Positions 40,823 through 48,578 of a stretch of 64,000 bases of DNA are shown here, piece after piece. Source of the stretch: an uncultured Alkalilimnicola sp. GTDB lineage: Bacteria > Pseudomonadota > Gammaproteobacteria > Nitrococcales > AK92. The notes beneath the pieces were generated by a model. It saw nothing but the letters and a program-made list of their open reading frames with translations, was not told the origin of the DNA and did not search any database. The translations under genes and the position numbers were made by a program. The stretch spans positions 1-64,000 of the forward strand of contig CALGAN010000048.1 in the NCBI GenBank assembly GCA_937951875.1, read 5' to 3'. Numbering within the stretch: the first letter of the stretch is position 1; each line of letters opens with the position of its first letter.

Positions 40823-42744
40823 AGGCGGTAGTCCATTTCGAGGCGGCGCTGCAGACGGCGGGCTTCGCGGAACGCCTCCTTCAGCGTGCGCCGGTCCAAC
40901 GGGGTGAGCTGCTCGGGGTCGATGCGGTTGCTCAAGGGCCGGCCAGCCCGGCTCTGCGCCAAGTGGTTGCGCATGCGCAGCAGCTGGATCAGGCCGAAGG
41001 CTTGCGCCCAGGCCTCGGCGTCGGCGGCTGCCACCGCGCCGGCCTCGGCCAGTGCCCGCAACCGCTCGAGCGTGCCGGTGACTGGCAGGGCGCGCGCTAG
41101 GGCCAGCACGCGGGCGCCGTCGACGAAGGGCGTGAGGCCTTGCAGCTTGAGGTCGAGGGTGTCGGCGTCGTCGCCGTCGCGGCTGACCACGAAATCGCGA
41201 ATCAGCCCCAGCGGCGGGCGTCGGCGCAGCGCGTTGGCCGCCAGCAACCGCAGAAAGATGCCGTTGTCGGCGGCATGATCGAGCACCCGCCGGTACATGG
41301 CGTCGACGTCGTGCCTCGGCCCCCAGATTGGCCGCAGGTCGAAGTAGATGGTGGAGTTGAGCAGGTTGTCCGGCGTGGCGCTGTCGATCATCGCCAGGAA
41401 CCGCCGCCGCCATTCCTCGCCGCTCAGGCACAGCGCCGGATTGGAGGCCATGACCTTGCCCTTGCACAGCGGAAAGCCCAGGCGGTTCAGGGCATGGTTG
41501 ATGGCTTCGGCAAGCGGCAGCAGGCGCGCACGCGCCCGTTCCACACCCAGCTCCGGCGGCGGTTCGAAGTAGATGCCGTTGTCCTGGTCGGTGGCCAGGG
41601 TCTGCTCGCGCCGGCCCTCGCTGCCGAAGGCCAGCCAGGTGAAGGGGAACCCCGGGTCGCCGTGCCTGGCCAGGCACAGCTCGATGGTGCGCGCTACGGT
41701 ATGGTCGTTGAGCAGGGTGATGATGCCGGTGATCTGCGGCGCGTCGGCGCCGTGGGCCAGCATGGCCTCGATCAGCCGCCGGATCTGCGGCCGCAGGCTC
41801 TCCAGCTCGGCGATGTCGTCGGCGCGGCCGATGCAGCGGGTCAGATGCACCAGGTCGACCCGCTGCAGGGCGAACAGGTCGCGCTCGGACACCACGCCGA
41901 GCAGCCGCTCGCCGTCGAGCACGCAAACGTGGCCGAATTGCCGCTGGGCCATCAGCAGCGCCGCGTCGAAGCCGGAAGCCGTGGCCGGCAGACCGGCCGG
42001 ATGGGGCGTCATCACCCGTTCGATGGGTTGTTCGAAATCCTGCTCGCCGACCGCCATCACCGCAAGCAGATCGTGCAGGGTGAAGATGCCGAGCGGACGT
42101 TGCTCGTCATCGCAGACTACGATGCTGCCCACCTTGTGGTGGTGCATGCGGCGCGCGGCGTCGCGCACGGTGGTGTGCGGCGGACAGGTGACCGGGGCGC
42201 GGCGGACGATCTGCCGCAACGGCGCGTTGAGCAAGGTCTGCGCGCCGAGCCGGTCGACCGCGTCGGTCTGGATCTGGCGGCTGACCCGCTCCAGCAGGCT
42301 GCTGACGCCGCGCAGGAAGAATTCGCGAAACGGCTGGCTGCGGGTGAACAGGGTGGCGAAATCCTCGCGCTCCAGCTCGTAGCAGAAGGTGTCGGTGACG
42401 GCGCGGTGCACGGTGCGGGTGGCGCGCTCGCCGAGCATGGCGCCGATCGGGAAGCATTCGCCGGCGGTGAGTAGCAGCACCTTGTCGGCCTCGCTGCCGC
42501 CGGTACCGGGGCGCTCGCCACGCACCTGGCCCTGCTTGATGATGTACAGCCGCTGCACGCGGCCGTGGGCGGGGGTGAGGATCTCCTCGCCGGCGGCGTA
42601 GAACGCCAGGCGGCAGCGCTCCACCAGCAGTCGCAGGTCCGGCTCGCTCATGTGATCGAAAGGGGCGAACCGGCGCAGGAATTCGATGGTGCTGTGGACG
42701 TTCTGAAGCACGCTGACGCGGCTCGGGTCGTCCCATTCCGGCAT
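40819..42744 (-). CDS. cNMP-binding / CBS pair / DUF294 nucleotidyltransferase-like protein
   Basis: This 641-residue cytoplasmic protein has a cyclic-nucleotide-binding-like domain first (about 20-150) and then two CBS repeats (about 170-290). The CBS repeats include VRDAARRMHHHKVGSIVV and MAQRQFGHVCVL. A DUF294 nucleotidyltransferase-like domain follows, with FGSEGRREQTLATDQDNG at about 375-395, and then a helical C-terminal domain. The GS...D-D pattern resembles GlnD-type nucleotidyltransferases. GGAGGAA lies before the ATG. It is coupled to the exonuclease gene and sits downstream of acs. Function unproven; a sensor-regulator of acetate metabolism is plausible. Confidence 0.87.
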   Translation of the reverse strand: MPEWDDPSRVSVLQNVHSTIEFLRRFAPFDHMSEPDLRLLVERCRLAFYAAGEEILTPAHGRVQRLYIIKQGQVRGERPGTGGSEADKVLLLTAGECFPIGAMLGERATRTVHRAVTDTFCYELEREDFATLFTRSQPFREFFLRGVSSLLERVSRQIQTDAVDRLGAQTLLNAPLRQIVRRAPVTCPPHTTVRDAARRMHHHKVGSIVVCDDEQRPLGIFTLHDLLAVMAVGEQDFEQPIERVMTPHPAGLPATASGFDAALLMAQRQFGHVCVLDGERLLGVVSERDLFALQRVDLVHLTRCIGRADDIAELESLRPQIRRLIEAMLAHGADAPQITGIITLLNDHTVARTIELCLARHGDPGFPFTWLAFGSEGRREQTLATDQDNGIYFEPPPELGVERARARLLPLAEAINHALNRLGFPLCKGKVMASNPALCLSGEEWRRRFLAMIDSATPDNLLNSTIYFDLRPIWGPRHDVDAMYRRVLDHAADNGIFLRLLAANALRRRPPLGLIRDFVVSRDGDDADTLDLKLQGLTPFVDGARVLALARALPVTGTLERLRALAEAGAVAAADAEAWAQAFGLIQLLRMRNHLAQSRAGRPLSNRIDPEQLTPLDRRTLKEAFREARRLQRRLEMDYRL

Positions 42745-42772
42745 GGGGCGTTCCTCCGCTGACGATCGGCCG

Positions 42773-42801
42773 CAAAAAGCCCGACCGCCGCGGCGGTCGG
42801 G
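42773..42801 (-). terminator. Rho-independent terminator of acs
   Basis: On the minus strand a CCCGACCGCC/GGCGGTCGGG stem (42801-42780) is followed by CTTTTT (complement of 42774-42779). It lies about 50 bp after the acs stop and separates acs from the CBS gene. Confidence 0.8.
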
Positions 42802-42853
42802 AAGGCGCGTTACACCGCTGGTTAAGAGGTTGCGATCGAGAAGAGCGTCGCGC

Positions 42854-44788
42854 TCAGCGATTGACGCGCTGCTCGATCAGGTTGTTGACCACCGACGGGT
42901 CGGCCAGCGTCGAGGTGTCGCCCAGGTTGTCGAGCTCGTTGCTGGCGACCTTGCGCAGGATGCGGCGCATGATCTTGCCGGAACGGGTCTTGGGCAGGGC
43001 CGGCGCCCACTGGATGACGTCCGGCGAGGCGATCGGGCCGATTTCCTTGCGCACCAGGCTAACCAGCTCCTGCTTGAGCTCGTCGGACGGCTGGTAGCCG
43101 TTGATGAGCGTGACGTAGCAGTAGATGCCCTGGCCCTTGATCGGGTGCGGGTAGCCCACCACCGCCGCTTCCGCCACCTTGGGGTGCAGCACCAGCGCGC
43201 TCTCCACCTCGGCGGTGCCCAGGCGGTGGCCGGAGACGTTGATCACGTCGTCCACGCGGCCGGTGATCCAGTAGTAGCCGTCCTTGTCGCGGCGCGCGCC
43301 GTCGCCGGTGAAGTACTTGCCCGGGTAGGTGCTGAGATAGGTCTGGATGAAGCGCTCGTGATCGCCGTAGACGGTGCGCATCATGCTCGGCCAGGCCCGG
43401 GTGATGCACAGGTTGCCTTCGGCGGCGCCCTCCAGCGGTTTGCCGTCGTTGTCCACCAGCTCCGGCACGACGCCGAACATCGGCCGGGTGGCCGAGCCGG
43501 GCTTGAGCGCGGTGGCGCCGGGCAGCGGCGCGATCATGATCGAGCCGGTCTCGGTCTGCCACCAGGTGTCGACCACCGGGCAGCGGCCTTCGCCGACCAC
43601 GCGGTGATACCACTCCCAGGCCTCCGGGTTGATCGGCTCGCCCACCGAGCCCAGCAGCCGCAGGCTCTTGCGGGAGGTCTTCTTGACGTAGTCGTCGCCC
43701 TCGCCCATGAGCGAGCGGATGGCGGTGGGGGCGGTGTAGAAGATGGTGACCTGATGCTTGTCCACCACCTGCCAGAAGCGCGAGGCGTCGGGATAGGTGG
43801 GCACGCCCTCGAACATCAGCGTGGTGGCGCCGTTGGCCAGCGGGCCGTAGACGATGTAGCTGTGGCCGGTGATCCAGCCGACGTCGGCGGTGCACCAGAA
43901 GATGTCGCCGTCGTGGTAGTCGAACACGTACCGGTGGGTCATGGTGGCGCCCAGCAGGTAGCCGCCAGTGGTGTGCAGCACGCCCTTGGGCTTACCGGTC
44001 GAGCCGGAGGTGTAGAGGATGAACAGCGGATCCTCGGCGCCCATTTCCTCCGGCGGGCAGTCGCTGCCCACGGTCTCGGCCGCCTCGTGATACCAGACGT
44101 CGCGGTTCTCGAACCAGTTGATGTTGCCGCCGGTGCGCTTGACCACCAGCACGGTGTGCACGTTGGGGCAGAAATCCAGCGCCCGGTCGACGTTGCTCTT
44201 GAGCGGCACGCGCTTGCCGCCGCGCACGCCCTCGTCGGCGGTGATCACCACCCGGCAGTCGGAGTCGAGGATGCGGTCCTTGAGCGCTTCCGGCGAGAAG
44301 CCGCCGAACACCACCGAGTGGATCGCGCCGATGCGGGTGCAGGCCAGCATGGCCACCGCCGCCTCGGGGATCATCGGCAGATAGATGCAGACCCGGTCGC
44401 CCTTCTTGACGCCCTTGGCCTTGAGGACGTTGGCGAAACGACAAACCTGCTCGTGCAGCTGCCGGTAGGTGATGCGCTTGCTGTCGGCGGGATCGTCGCC
44501 TTCCCAGATGATGGCGACCTGATCGCCGCGGCTCTCAAGGTGCCGGTCCAGGCAGTTGTAGCTGACGTTGAGCTTGCCGCCCTCGAACCAGCGGATGACC
44601 CCCTTGCTCAGATCCGAGCCGTCGACCTTGTCCCAGCGCTTGAACCAGGTCAGGAACTTCTCGGCCTGCTCGGCCCAGAAGCCGTCCGGGTCCTCGACCG
44701 AGCGGCGGTACATCGCCAGATAATCCGCTTCGCTCAGCCAGGCTTTGGCGGCGACTTCGGAGGGAACGGGGTAGACCTTCTCTGACAT
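42854..44788 (-). CDS. acs: Acetyl-CoA synthetase
   Basis: Acs activates acetate to acetyl-CoA via acetyl-AMP. The 644-residue protein shows the P-loop YTSGSTGKPKGVLHTTGG, WWQTETGS, the adenylate motif YFTGDGARRDKDGYYWI, and the C-terminal PKTRSGKIMRRILRKVA. The last of these contains the lysine acetylated for regulation in relatives. Start is the ATG with GGAGG about 7 nt upstream; a GTG just before it is also in frame. It lies downstream of yjcH-actP in the same direction but is separated from them by a terminator. Confidence 0.97.
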   Translation of the reverse strand: MSEKVYPVPSEVAAKAWLSEADYLAMYRRSVEDPDGFWAEQAEKFLTWFKRWDKVDGSDLSKGVIRWFEGGKLNVSYNCLDRHLESRGDQVAIIWEGDDPADSKRITYRQLHEQVCRFANVLKAKGVKKGDRVCIYLPMIPEAAVAMLACTRIGAIHSVVFGGFSPEALKDRILDSDCRVVITADEGVRGGKRVPLKSNVDRALDFCPNVHTVLVVKRTGGNINWFENRDVWYHEAAETVGSDCPPEEMGAEDPLFILYTSGSTGKPKGVLHTTGGYLLGATMTHRYVFDYHDGDIFWCTADVGWITGHSYIVYGPLANGATTLMFEGVPTYPDASRFWQVVDKHQVTIFYTAPTAIRSLMGEGDDYVKKTSRKSLRLLGSVGEPINPEAWEWYHRVVGEGRCPVVDTWWQTETGSIMIAPLPGATALKPGSATRPMFGVVPELVDNDGKPLEGAAEGNLCITRAWPSMMRTVYGDHERFIQTYLSTYPGKYFTGDGARRDKDGYYWITGRVDDVINVSGHRLGTAEVESALVLHPKVAEAAVVGYPHPIKGQGIYCYVTLINGYQPSDELKQELVSLVRKEIGPIASPDVIQWAPALPKTRSGKIMRRILRKVASNELDNLGDTSTLADPSVVNNLIEQRVNR

Positions 44789-44921
44789 CACTCTCCTCCC
44801 TTAACCAATCCTTTTCGCAAAGAAATTGTTGTTTTGTCCCGGCTCGGTCCCTGGGCGGGTCTGCGCTTTTAGCCTAGCAGACCGTTTTCCGGCTCGACGC
44901 CGCCGGCACCGGACCGACGTC

Positions 44922-44962
44922 AAAAAGGGGCGCCCCTTGGGTGTTCGGGGGCGGGGGCGCCC
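44922..44962 (-). terminator. Rho-independent terminator of yjcH-actP
   Basis: On the minus strand GGGCGCCCC (44962-44954) pairs with GGGGCGCCC (44936-44928) across a 17-nt loop, followed by TTTTT (44926-44922). The remaining 44789-44921 should hold the acs promoter, but I see no clear consensus match. Confidence 0.75.
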
Positions 44963-45007
44963 AACCGTGGAACGACCGTGTGTCCGTCCGGCGCCGGTGG
45001 CTGCGCC

Positions 45008-46669
45008 TCAGTGCGCCACCGCGCCTTCGGCGCCGATGCCGGTCTGCGAGCGCACGAACTGCGCCTCGAATGCCTCCCTTTCAGCTTCGGCGCTGACGCT
45101 GTGGTCGGTGATCGAGAACAGCCAGCAGCCGATGAACGCCGCCGCCATCGAGAACAGCGCCGGATAGCTGTAGGGGAAGATGGCCTTGGCGTTGCCGAGC
45201 ACGTCCACCCACACCGTCGGCGACAGCACCACCAGCACCACCGAGACGCCCAACCCGATCGCGCCGCCCCAGAACGCGCCGCGGGTGGTCAAGCCCTTCC
45301 AGAACATCGACAGCAGGATGATGGGGAAGTTGGCGCTCGCGGCGATGGCGAAGGCCAAGCCCACCATGAAGGCGATGTTCTGCTTCTCGAACAGAATCCC
45401 CAGACCGATGGCGAGGATGCCCAGAACAATGGTGGCGATCTTGGAGACCTTCATCTCCTGCGCCTCGTTCACCTTGCCGCGGCGGAACACGTTGGCGTAG
45501 AGGTCGTGCGACACCGCCGAGGCGCCGGCCAGCGCCAGGCCGGCCACCACCGCCAGGATGGTGGCGAAGGCCACCGCCGAGATGAAGCCGAGGAACAGGT
45601 TGCCGCCGACCGCGTGCGCTAGATGCACCGCCGCCATGTTGCCGCCGCCGATCAGCTTGCCGGCGCCGTCCAGGTACTGCGGATTGGTGGCGACCAGGGT
45701 GATGGCGCCGAAGCCGATGATGAAGGTCAGGATGTAGAAGTAGCCGATGAAGCCGGTGGCGTAGAACACCGACTTGCGCGCTTCCTTGGCGTCGGCCACG
45801 GTGAAGAAGCGCATGAGGATGTGCGGCAGACCGGCGGTGCCGAACATCAGCGCCAGGCCCAGCGAGATGGCCGAGATCGGGTCGGAGACCAGGGTGCCGG
45901 GCGCCATGATCGCCTCATGCTTGGCATGCACCTCCACGGCCTTGGCGAACATTGCCTCCGGGCTGAAACCGAAGTGCCAGAGCGCGGCCAGCGCCATGAA
46001 CGACGCGCCGGACAGCAGCAGCACCGCCTTGATGATCTGCACCCAGGTGGTGGCTAGCATGCCGCCGAAGGTGACGTAGAGGATCATCAGCACGCCGACC
46101 AGGATCACCGCGATGTTGTAGTCCAGCCCGAACAGCAGCTTGATCAGCTGCCCGGCGCCGACCATCTGGGCGATCAGATACAGCGCCACCGTGGCCAGCG
46201 AGCCGACCGCCGCCAGCGAGCGGATCGGCTTCTGCTGCAGGCGGTAGGAGGCGACGTCGGCGAAGGTGTAGCGGCCCAGGTTGCGCAGCCGCTCGGCGAT
46301 CAGGAACAGGATGATCGGCCAGCCGACCAGGAAGCCGATGGAGTAGATCAGCCCGTCGAAGCCGCTGGTGAACACCAGCGCGGAAATGCCTAGGAACGAG
46401 GCCGCCGACATGTAGTCGCCGGCGATCGCCAGGCCGTTCTGGAAGCCGGTGATGCCGCCGCCGGCGGTGTAGAAGTCGCTGGTGGTGCGGGTGCGCTTGG
46501 AGGCCCAGTAAGTGATGCCCAGCGTGGCCGCCACGAACAGCAGGAACATGACGATGGCGTGGACGTTCACCGCCTGCTTTTCGGTCTGGCCGGTGAGCGC
46601 ATCGGCCCAGGCGGTACCGCAGACGCCCCAGGCGCCGAGGGTGAGCAGAAGACGTTGACGGAGCTTCAT
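45008..46669 (-). CDS. actP: Cation/acetate symporter ActP
   Basis: This sodium:solute symporter family (SLC5) permease takes up acetate and related short acids. The 553-residue protein begins with a signal-like helix (LLLTLGAWGVCGTAWA). About 13 further helices follow, with family segments TAGGGITGFQNGLAIAGDYM, GLPHILMRFFTVADAKEARK and AGLALAGASAVSHDLY. The ATG shares one base with the yjcH stop (TGATG), indicating translational coupling; a GTG one codon earlier is possible. Confidence 0.96.
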   Translation of the reverse strand: MKLRQRLLLTLGAWGVCGTAWADALTGQTEKQAVNVHAIVMFLLFVAATLGITYWASKRTRTTSDFYTAGGGITGFQNGLAIAGDYMSAASFLGISALVFTSGFDGLIYSIGFLVGWPIILFLIAERLRNLGRYTFADVASYRLQQKPIRSLAAVGSLATVALYLIAQMVGAGQLIKLLFGLDYNIAVILVGVLMILYVTFGGMLATTWVQIIKAVLLLSGASFMALAALWHFGFSPEAMFAKAVEVHAKHEAIMAPGTLVSDPISAISLGLALMFGTAGLPHILMRFFTVADAKEARKSVFYATGFIGYFYILTFIIGFGAITLVATNPQYLDGAGKLIGGGNMAAVHLAHAVGGNLFLGFISAVAFATILAVVAGLALAGASAVSHDLYANVFRRGKVNEAQEMKVSKIATIVLGILAIGLGILFEKQNIAFMVGLAFAIAASANFPIILLSMFWKGLTTRGAFWGGAIGLGVSVVLVVLSPTVWVDVLGNAKAIFPYSYPALFSMAAAFIGCWLFSITDHSVSAEAEREAFEAQFVRSQTGIGAEGAVAH

Positions 46670-47022
46670 CACACGCCTCCCCGAACGGCAGCGCGCCCGA
46701 CGAAAGCGCCGTCGTGGGCGGCGCCGTCACGGATGGCTTGAGTGAGACGGTCGAACTCGGTATTGGCTTTGTGTACGTAGATGCCGGTGAGCGCGAACGA
46801 GACCAGGATCAGGGCAATGCCGATCGGAATGCCGACGGTGATCACCGAACCCTGCGCCACCGGTACCGCCAGCGCCTGCGGCGCGAAGGCGATCACCAGA
46901 ATGAAGGCGTAATACAGTCCCAGCATGATGGCGGACAGAATCCAGCCGAGCCGGCTGCGCTTCGCCACCAATTCTTGGAAATGCGGATTGTTGCGGATCT
47001 TTGCCGCTGCGACAGCGTTCAC
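46669..47022 (-). CDS. yjcH: YjcH-like DUF485 membrane protein, ActP partner
   Basis: This small inner-membrane protein is always found beside actP. Start is the GTG at 47022, with AGGAGG (complement of 47031-47036) at ideal distance, giving 117 residues. Longer frames up to 47112 run into the sigma-54 promoter region and are unlikely. Landmarks are NNPHFQELVAKRSRLGW, two helices (SAIMLGLYYAFILVIAFAP and IPIGIALILVSFALTGIYV) and KANTEFDRL. E. coli YjcH has about 104 residues. It is the first gene of the acetate-uptake operon. Confidence 0.93.
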   Translation of the reverse strand: MNAVAAAKIRNNPHFQELVAKRSRLGWILSAIMLGLYYAFILVIAFAPQALAVPVAQGSVITVGIPIGIALILVSFALTGIYVHKANTEFDRLTQAIRDGAAHDGAFVGRAAVRGGV

Positions 47023-47057
47023 TCGAATCTCCTCCTGCAGTGCCAATGTTTCCTGGC

Positions 47058-47065
47058 TTGTTTTT
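47058..47065 (-). promoter_or_regulatory. A-rich Hfq/Crc-like motif in the yjcH leader
   Basis: The minus strand reads AAAAACAA, fitting the AANAANAA catabolite-activity motif known for Hfq/Crc targets in Pseudomonas. It lies about 20 nt upstream of the yjcH ribosome binding site. Short motif, so speculative. Confidence 0.25.
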
Positions 47066-47107
47066 GATTCTGCGAGGCCGCTACGGATGGCGACCGTCGA
47101 ATGGCCA

Positions 47108-47122
47108 GCCAAAACCGTGCCA
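47108..47122 (-). promoter_or_regulatory. Sigma-54 promoter of yjcH-actP
   Basis: The minus strand reads CTGGCACG-GTTT-TGGCT across 47123-47107. The -24 element is perfect. GG and GC dinucleotides are correctly spaced, and only one base (T to G) departs from TTGC at -12. The start would fall near 47097, 75 nt before the yjcH GTG. The adjacent gene encodes a GAFTGA-containing sigma-54 activator. Confidence 0.75.
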
Positions 47123-47127
47123 GGAGG

Positions 47128-47148
47128 ATTGTTTCCCGTGGAAACAAT
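47128..47148. promoter_or_regulatory. Perfect 21-bp palindrome next to the sigma-54 promoter
   Basis: ATTGTTTCC (47128-47136), CGT, GGAAACAAT (47140-47148): nine-base arms without a mismatch, ending five bases upstream of the -24 element. It looks like a dimeric regulator operator. Confidence 0.6.
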
Positions 47149-47185
47149 GGGTTATTGGATTTTGTGCGGTGCGCCGCGGCCCGCG

Positions 47186-47227
47186 GTGTTACCGATGGTA
47201 ACGCCGTGCTGGGTGGGCTGGTAACAC
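47186..47227. promoter_or_regulatory. Putative CbrB enhancer sites upstream of yjcH
   Basis: GTTACC-GAT-GGTAAC (47188-47202) is a perfect palindrome. A further inverted copy GGTAACAC (47220-47227) matches the flank GTGTTACC (47186-47193). They lie about 65-105 bp upstream of the -24 element, the usual place for NtrC-type activators. As I recall, CbrB sites in Pseudomonas contain TGTTAC/GTAACA half-sites. Confidence 0.6.
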
Positions 47228-47231
47228 TGGC

Positions 47232-47252
47232 GCGGCCACTAGCGGTGGCCGC
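47232..47252 (-). other. Hairpin across the cbrB stop codon
   Basis: GCGGCCAC (47232-47239), loop TAGCG, GTGGCCGC (47245-47252), 8-bp stem containing the cbrB stop. No U-run follows on the minus strand; possibly a weak terminator or 3' stabiliser. Confidence 0.35.
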
Positions 47253-48576
47253 TGCGCGGGCGCGGGATTCCCAGCCGCTGGCGCTTTTCCCACAGTGCCT
47301 TGCGGCTGATGCCCAGGCGGCGAGCCAGCTCGGTTTCGGTGAGCCGGTCCTGGTGCTGGAGCACGAAGGAACGGAAATAGGCCTCCAGGGACGGATCGCC
47401 GGTATCCGGCGGTTCGGCGGCGGGCGCGGTAGGCAGCGCCAGCAGCTCGGGCGTGATCACGGTGCTGTCGGCCAGGATCACGGCGCGTTCGATCACGTTC
47501 TCCAGCTCGCGTACGTTGCCCGGCCAGCGGTAGGCGCGGATCGCCGCCAGCGCCTCGTCGCTCAGGCGCAGCAGCGGCCGGTGCAGGCGCTGGCAGGCTT
47601 TCTCCAGCAGGTAGCAGGCCAGCTCCGCCACGTCCTCGCCGCGCTCGCGCAGCGGCGGTAGGCGGATTTCCACCACGTGGATGCGGAAGTAGAGATCCTC
47701 GCGGAACTCACCGCGCTCGACCATGGCCGCCAAGTCGCGGTGCGTGGCCGCCACCAGTCGCACGTCCACCCGGCGGGCGGCGGCCGCGCCTACCCGGCGG
47801 ATCTCGCCTTCCTGCAGCACCCGCAGCAGCCGCGCCTGCGCCGGTAGCGGCAGCTCGCCGATCTCGTCCAGGAACAGGGTGCCGCCGTCGGCCGCTTCCA
47901 CCAGGCCCTGGCGGGCGCCGACCGCGCCGGTGAACGCGCCTTTCTCGTGGCCGAACAGCTCGGCTTCGATCAGGGTGTCGGGAATGGCGGCGCAGTTCAC
48001 CGCGATCAGCGGCGCGTCGCGCCGCGGGCTGCGCTCGTGCAGGGCGCGCGCCACCAGCTCCTTGCCGGTGCCCGACTCGCCGGTGATCAGCACGGTGGCG
48101 TCGGTCGGCGCCACCTTGGCGATCCAGGTGAACACCTGCTGCATGGCCGGACTGCGTCCGACCATGCCCGCTACCGGGTAGTCGCGGTCGAGATCGGCCT
48201 TGAGCGCGGCGTTCTGCCGCTGCAGGCGGTGCTCCTTGAGGACGCGGCGCACCGTCAGCAGCAGCTCGTCGTGGTCGAACGGCTTGGCCAGATAATCGAC
48301 CGCGCCTTCCTTCATGGCCTCCACCGCCGAGCGGATGCTGGCGTAGCTGGTCATGATGATCACCGGCACGCCCTTGGCCAGGGCGATGGCGTCGGTGCCG
48401 GGCGCGCCCGGCAGGCGCAGGTCGCAGATGATCAGATCGAAGTCGCCGAAGCGGTGGGCGGCGCCGGCCTCTTCCAGCGACCGGGCGTCGCTGACGTCGA
48501 AGCCGTTGCGTTCGAGCAAACGGCGCATGGAACCGCGAATGATGTCCTCGTCCTCGATGATCAGAATGCGCGGCAT
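47239..48576 (-). CDS. cbrB: Sigma-54-dependent response regulator CbrB
   Basis: This NtrC-type activator of 445 residues has a receiver domain (1-120) with acidic pocket E8, D9, D11 and phospho-acceptor Asp52 in CDLRLPGAPG. The AAA+ domain has Walker A GESGTGKE (166-173), the sigma-54 contact loop GAFTGA (213-218) and Walker B LFLDEIGEL. A C-terminal Fis-type helix-turn-helix follows (ETELARRLGISRKALWEKRQ). GGGAG precedes the ATG, 2 nt after the kinase stop. DLRLPGAPGT and KPFDHDE resemble Pseudomonas CbrB, a carbon/nitrogen balance regulator. It probably activates the sigma-54 promoter just downstream. Confidence 0.93.
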   Translation of the reverse strand: MPRILIIEDEDIIRGSMRRLLERNGFDVSDARSLEEAGAAHRFGDFDLIICDLRLPGAPGTDAIALAKGVPVIIMTSYASIRSAVEAMKEGAVDYLAKPFDHDELLLTVRRVLKEHRLQRQNAALKADLDRDYPVAGMVGRSPAMQQVFTWIAKVAPTDATVLITGESGTGKELVARALHERSPRRDAPLIAVNCAAIPDTLIEAELFGHEKGAFTGAVGARQGLVEAADGGTLFLDEIGELPLPAQARLLRVLQEGEIRRVGAAAARRVDVRLVAATHRDLAAMVERGEFREDLYFRIHVVEIRLPPLRERGEDVAELACYLLEKACQRLHRPLLRLSDEALAAIRAYRWPGNVRELENVIERAVILADSTVITPELLALPTAPAAEPPDTGDPSLEAYFRSFVLQHQDRLTETELARRLGISRKALWEKRQRLGIPRPRSGHR

Positions 48577-48578
48577 GA

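Noticed and set aside
44789..44921. Search for a second sigma-54 promoter before acs
   Set aside because: No GG-N10-GC arrangement resembling TGGCAC-N5-TTGC is present on the acs strand, and there is no GTTACC palindrome. acs control therefore remains unexplained here.
47023..47112. 30-residue N-terminal extension of YjcH from an upstream ATG
   Set aside because: The extension would be encoded over the predicted sigma-54 start region. The GTG at 47022 has an ideal AGGAGG and matches the family length.
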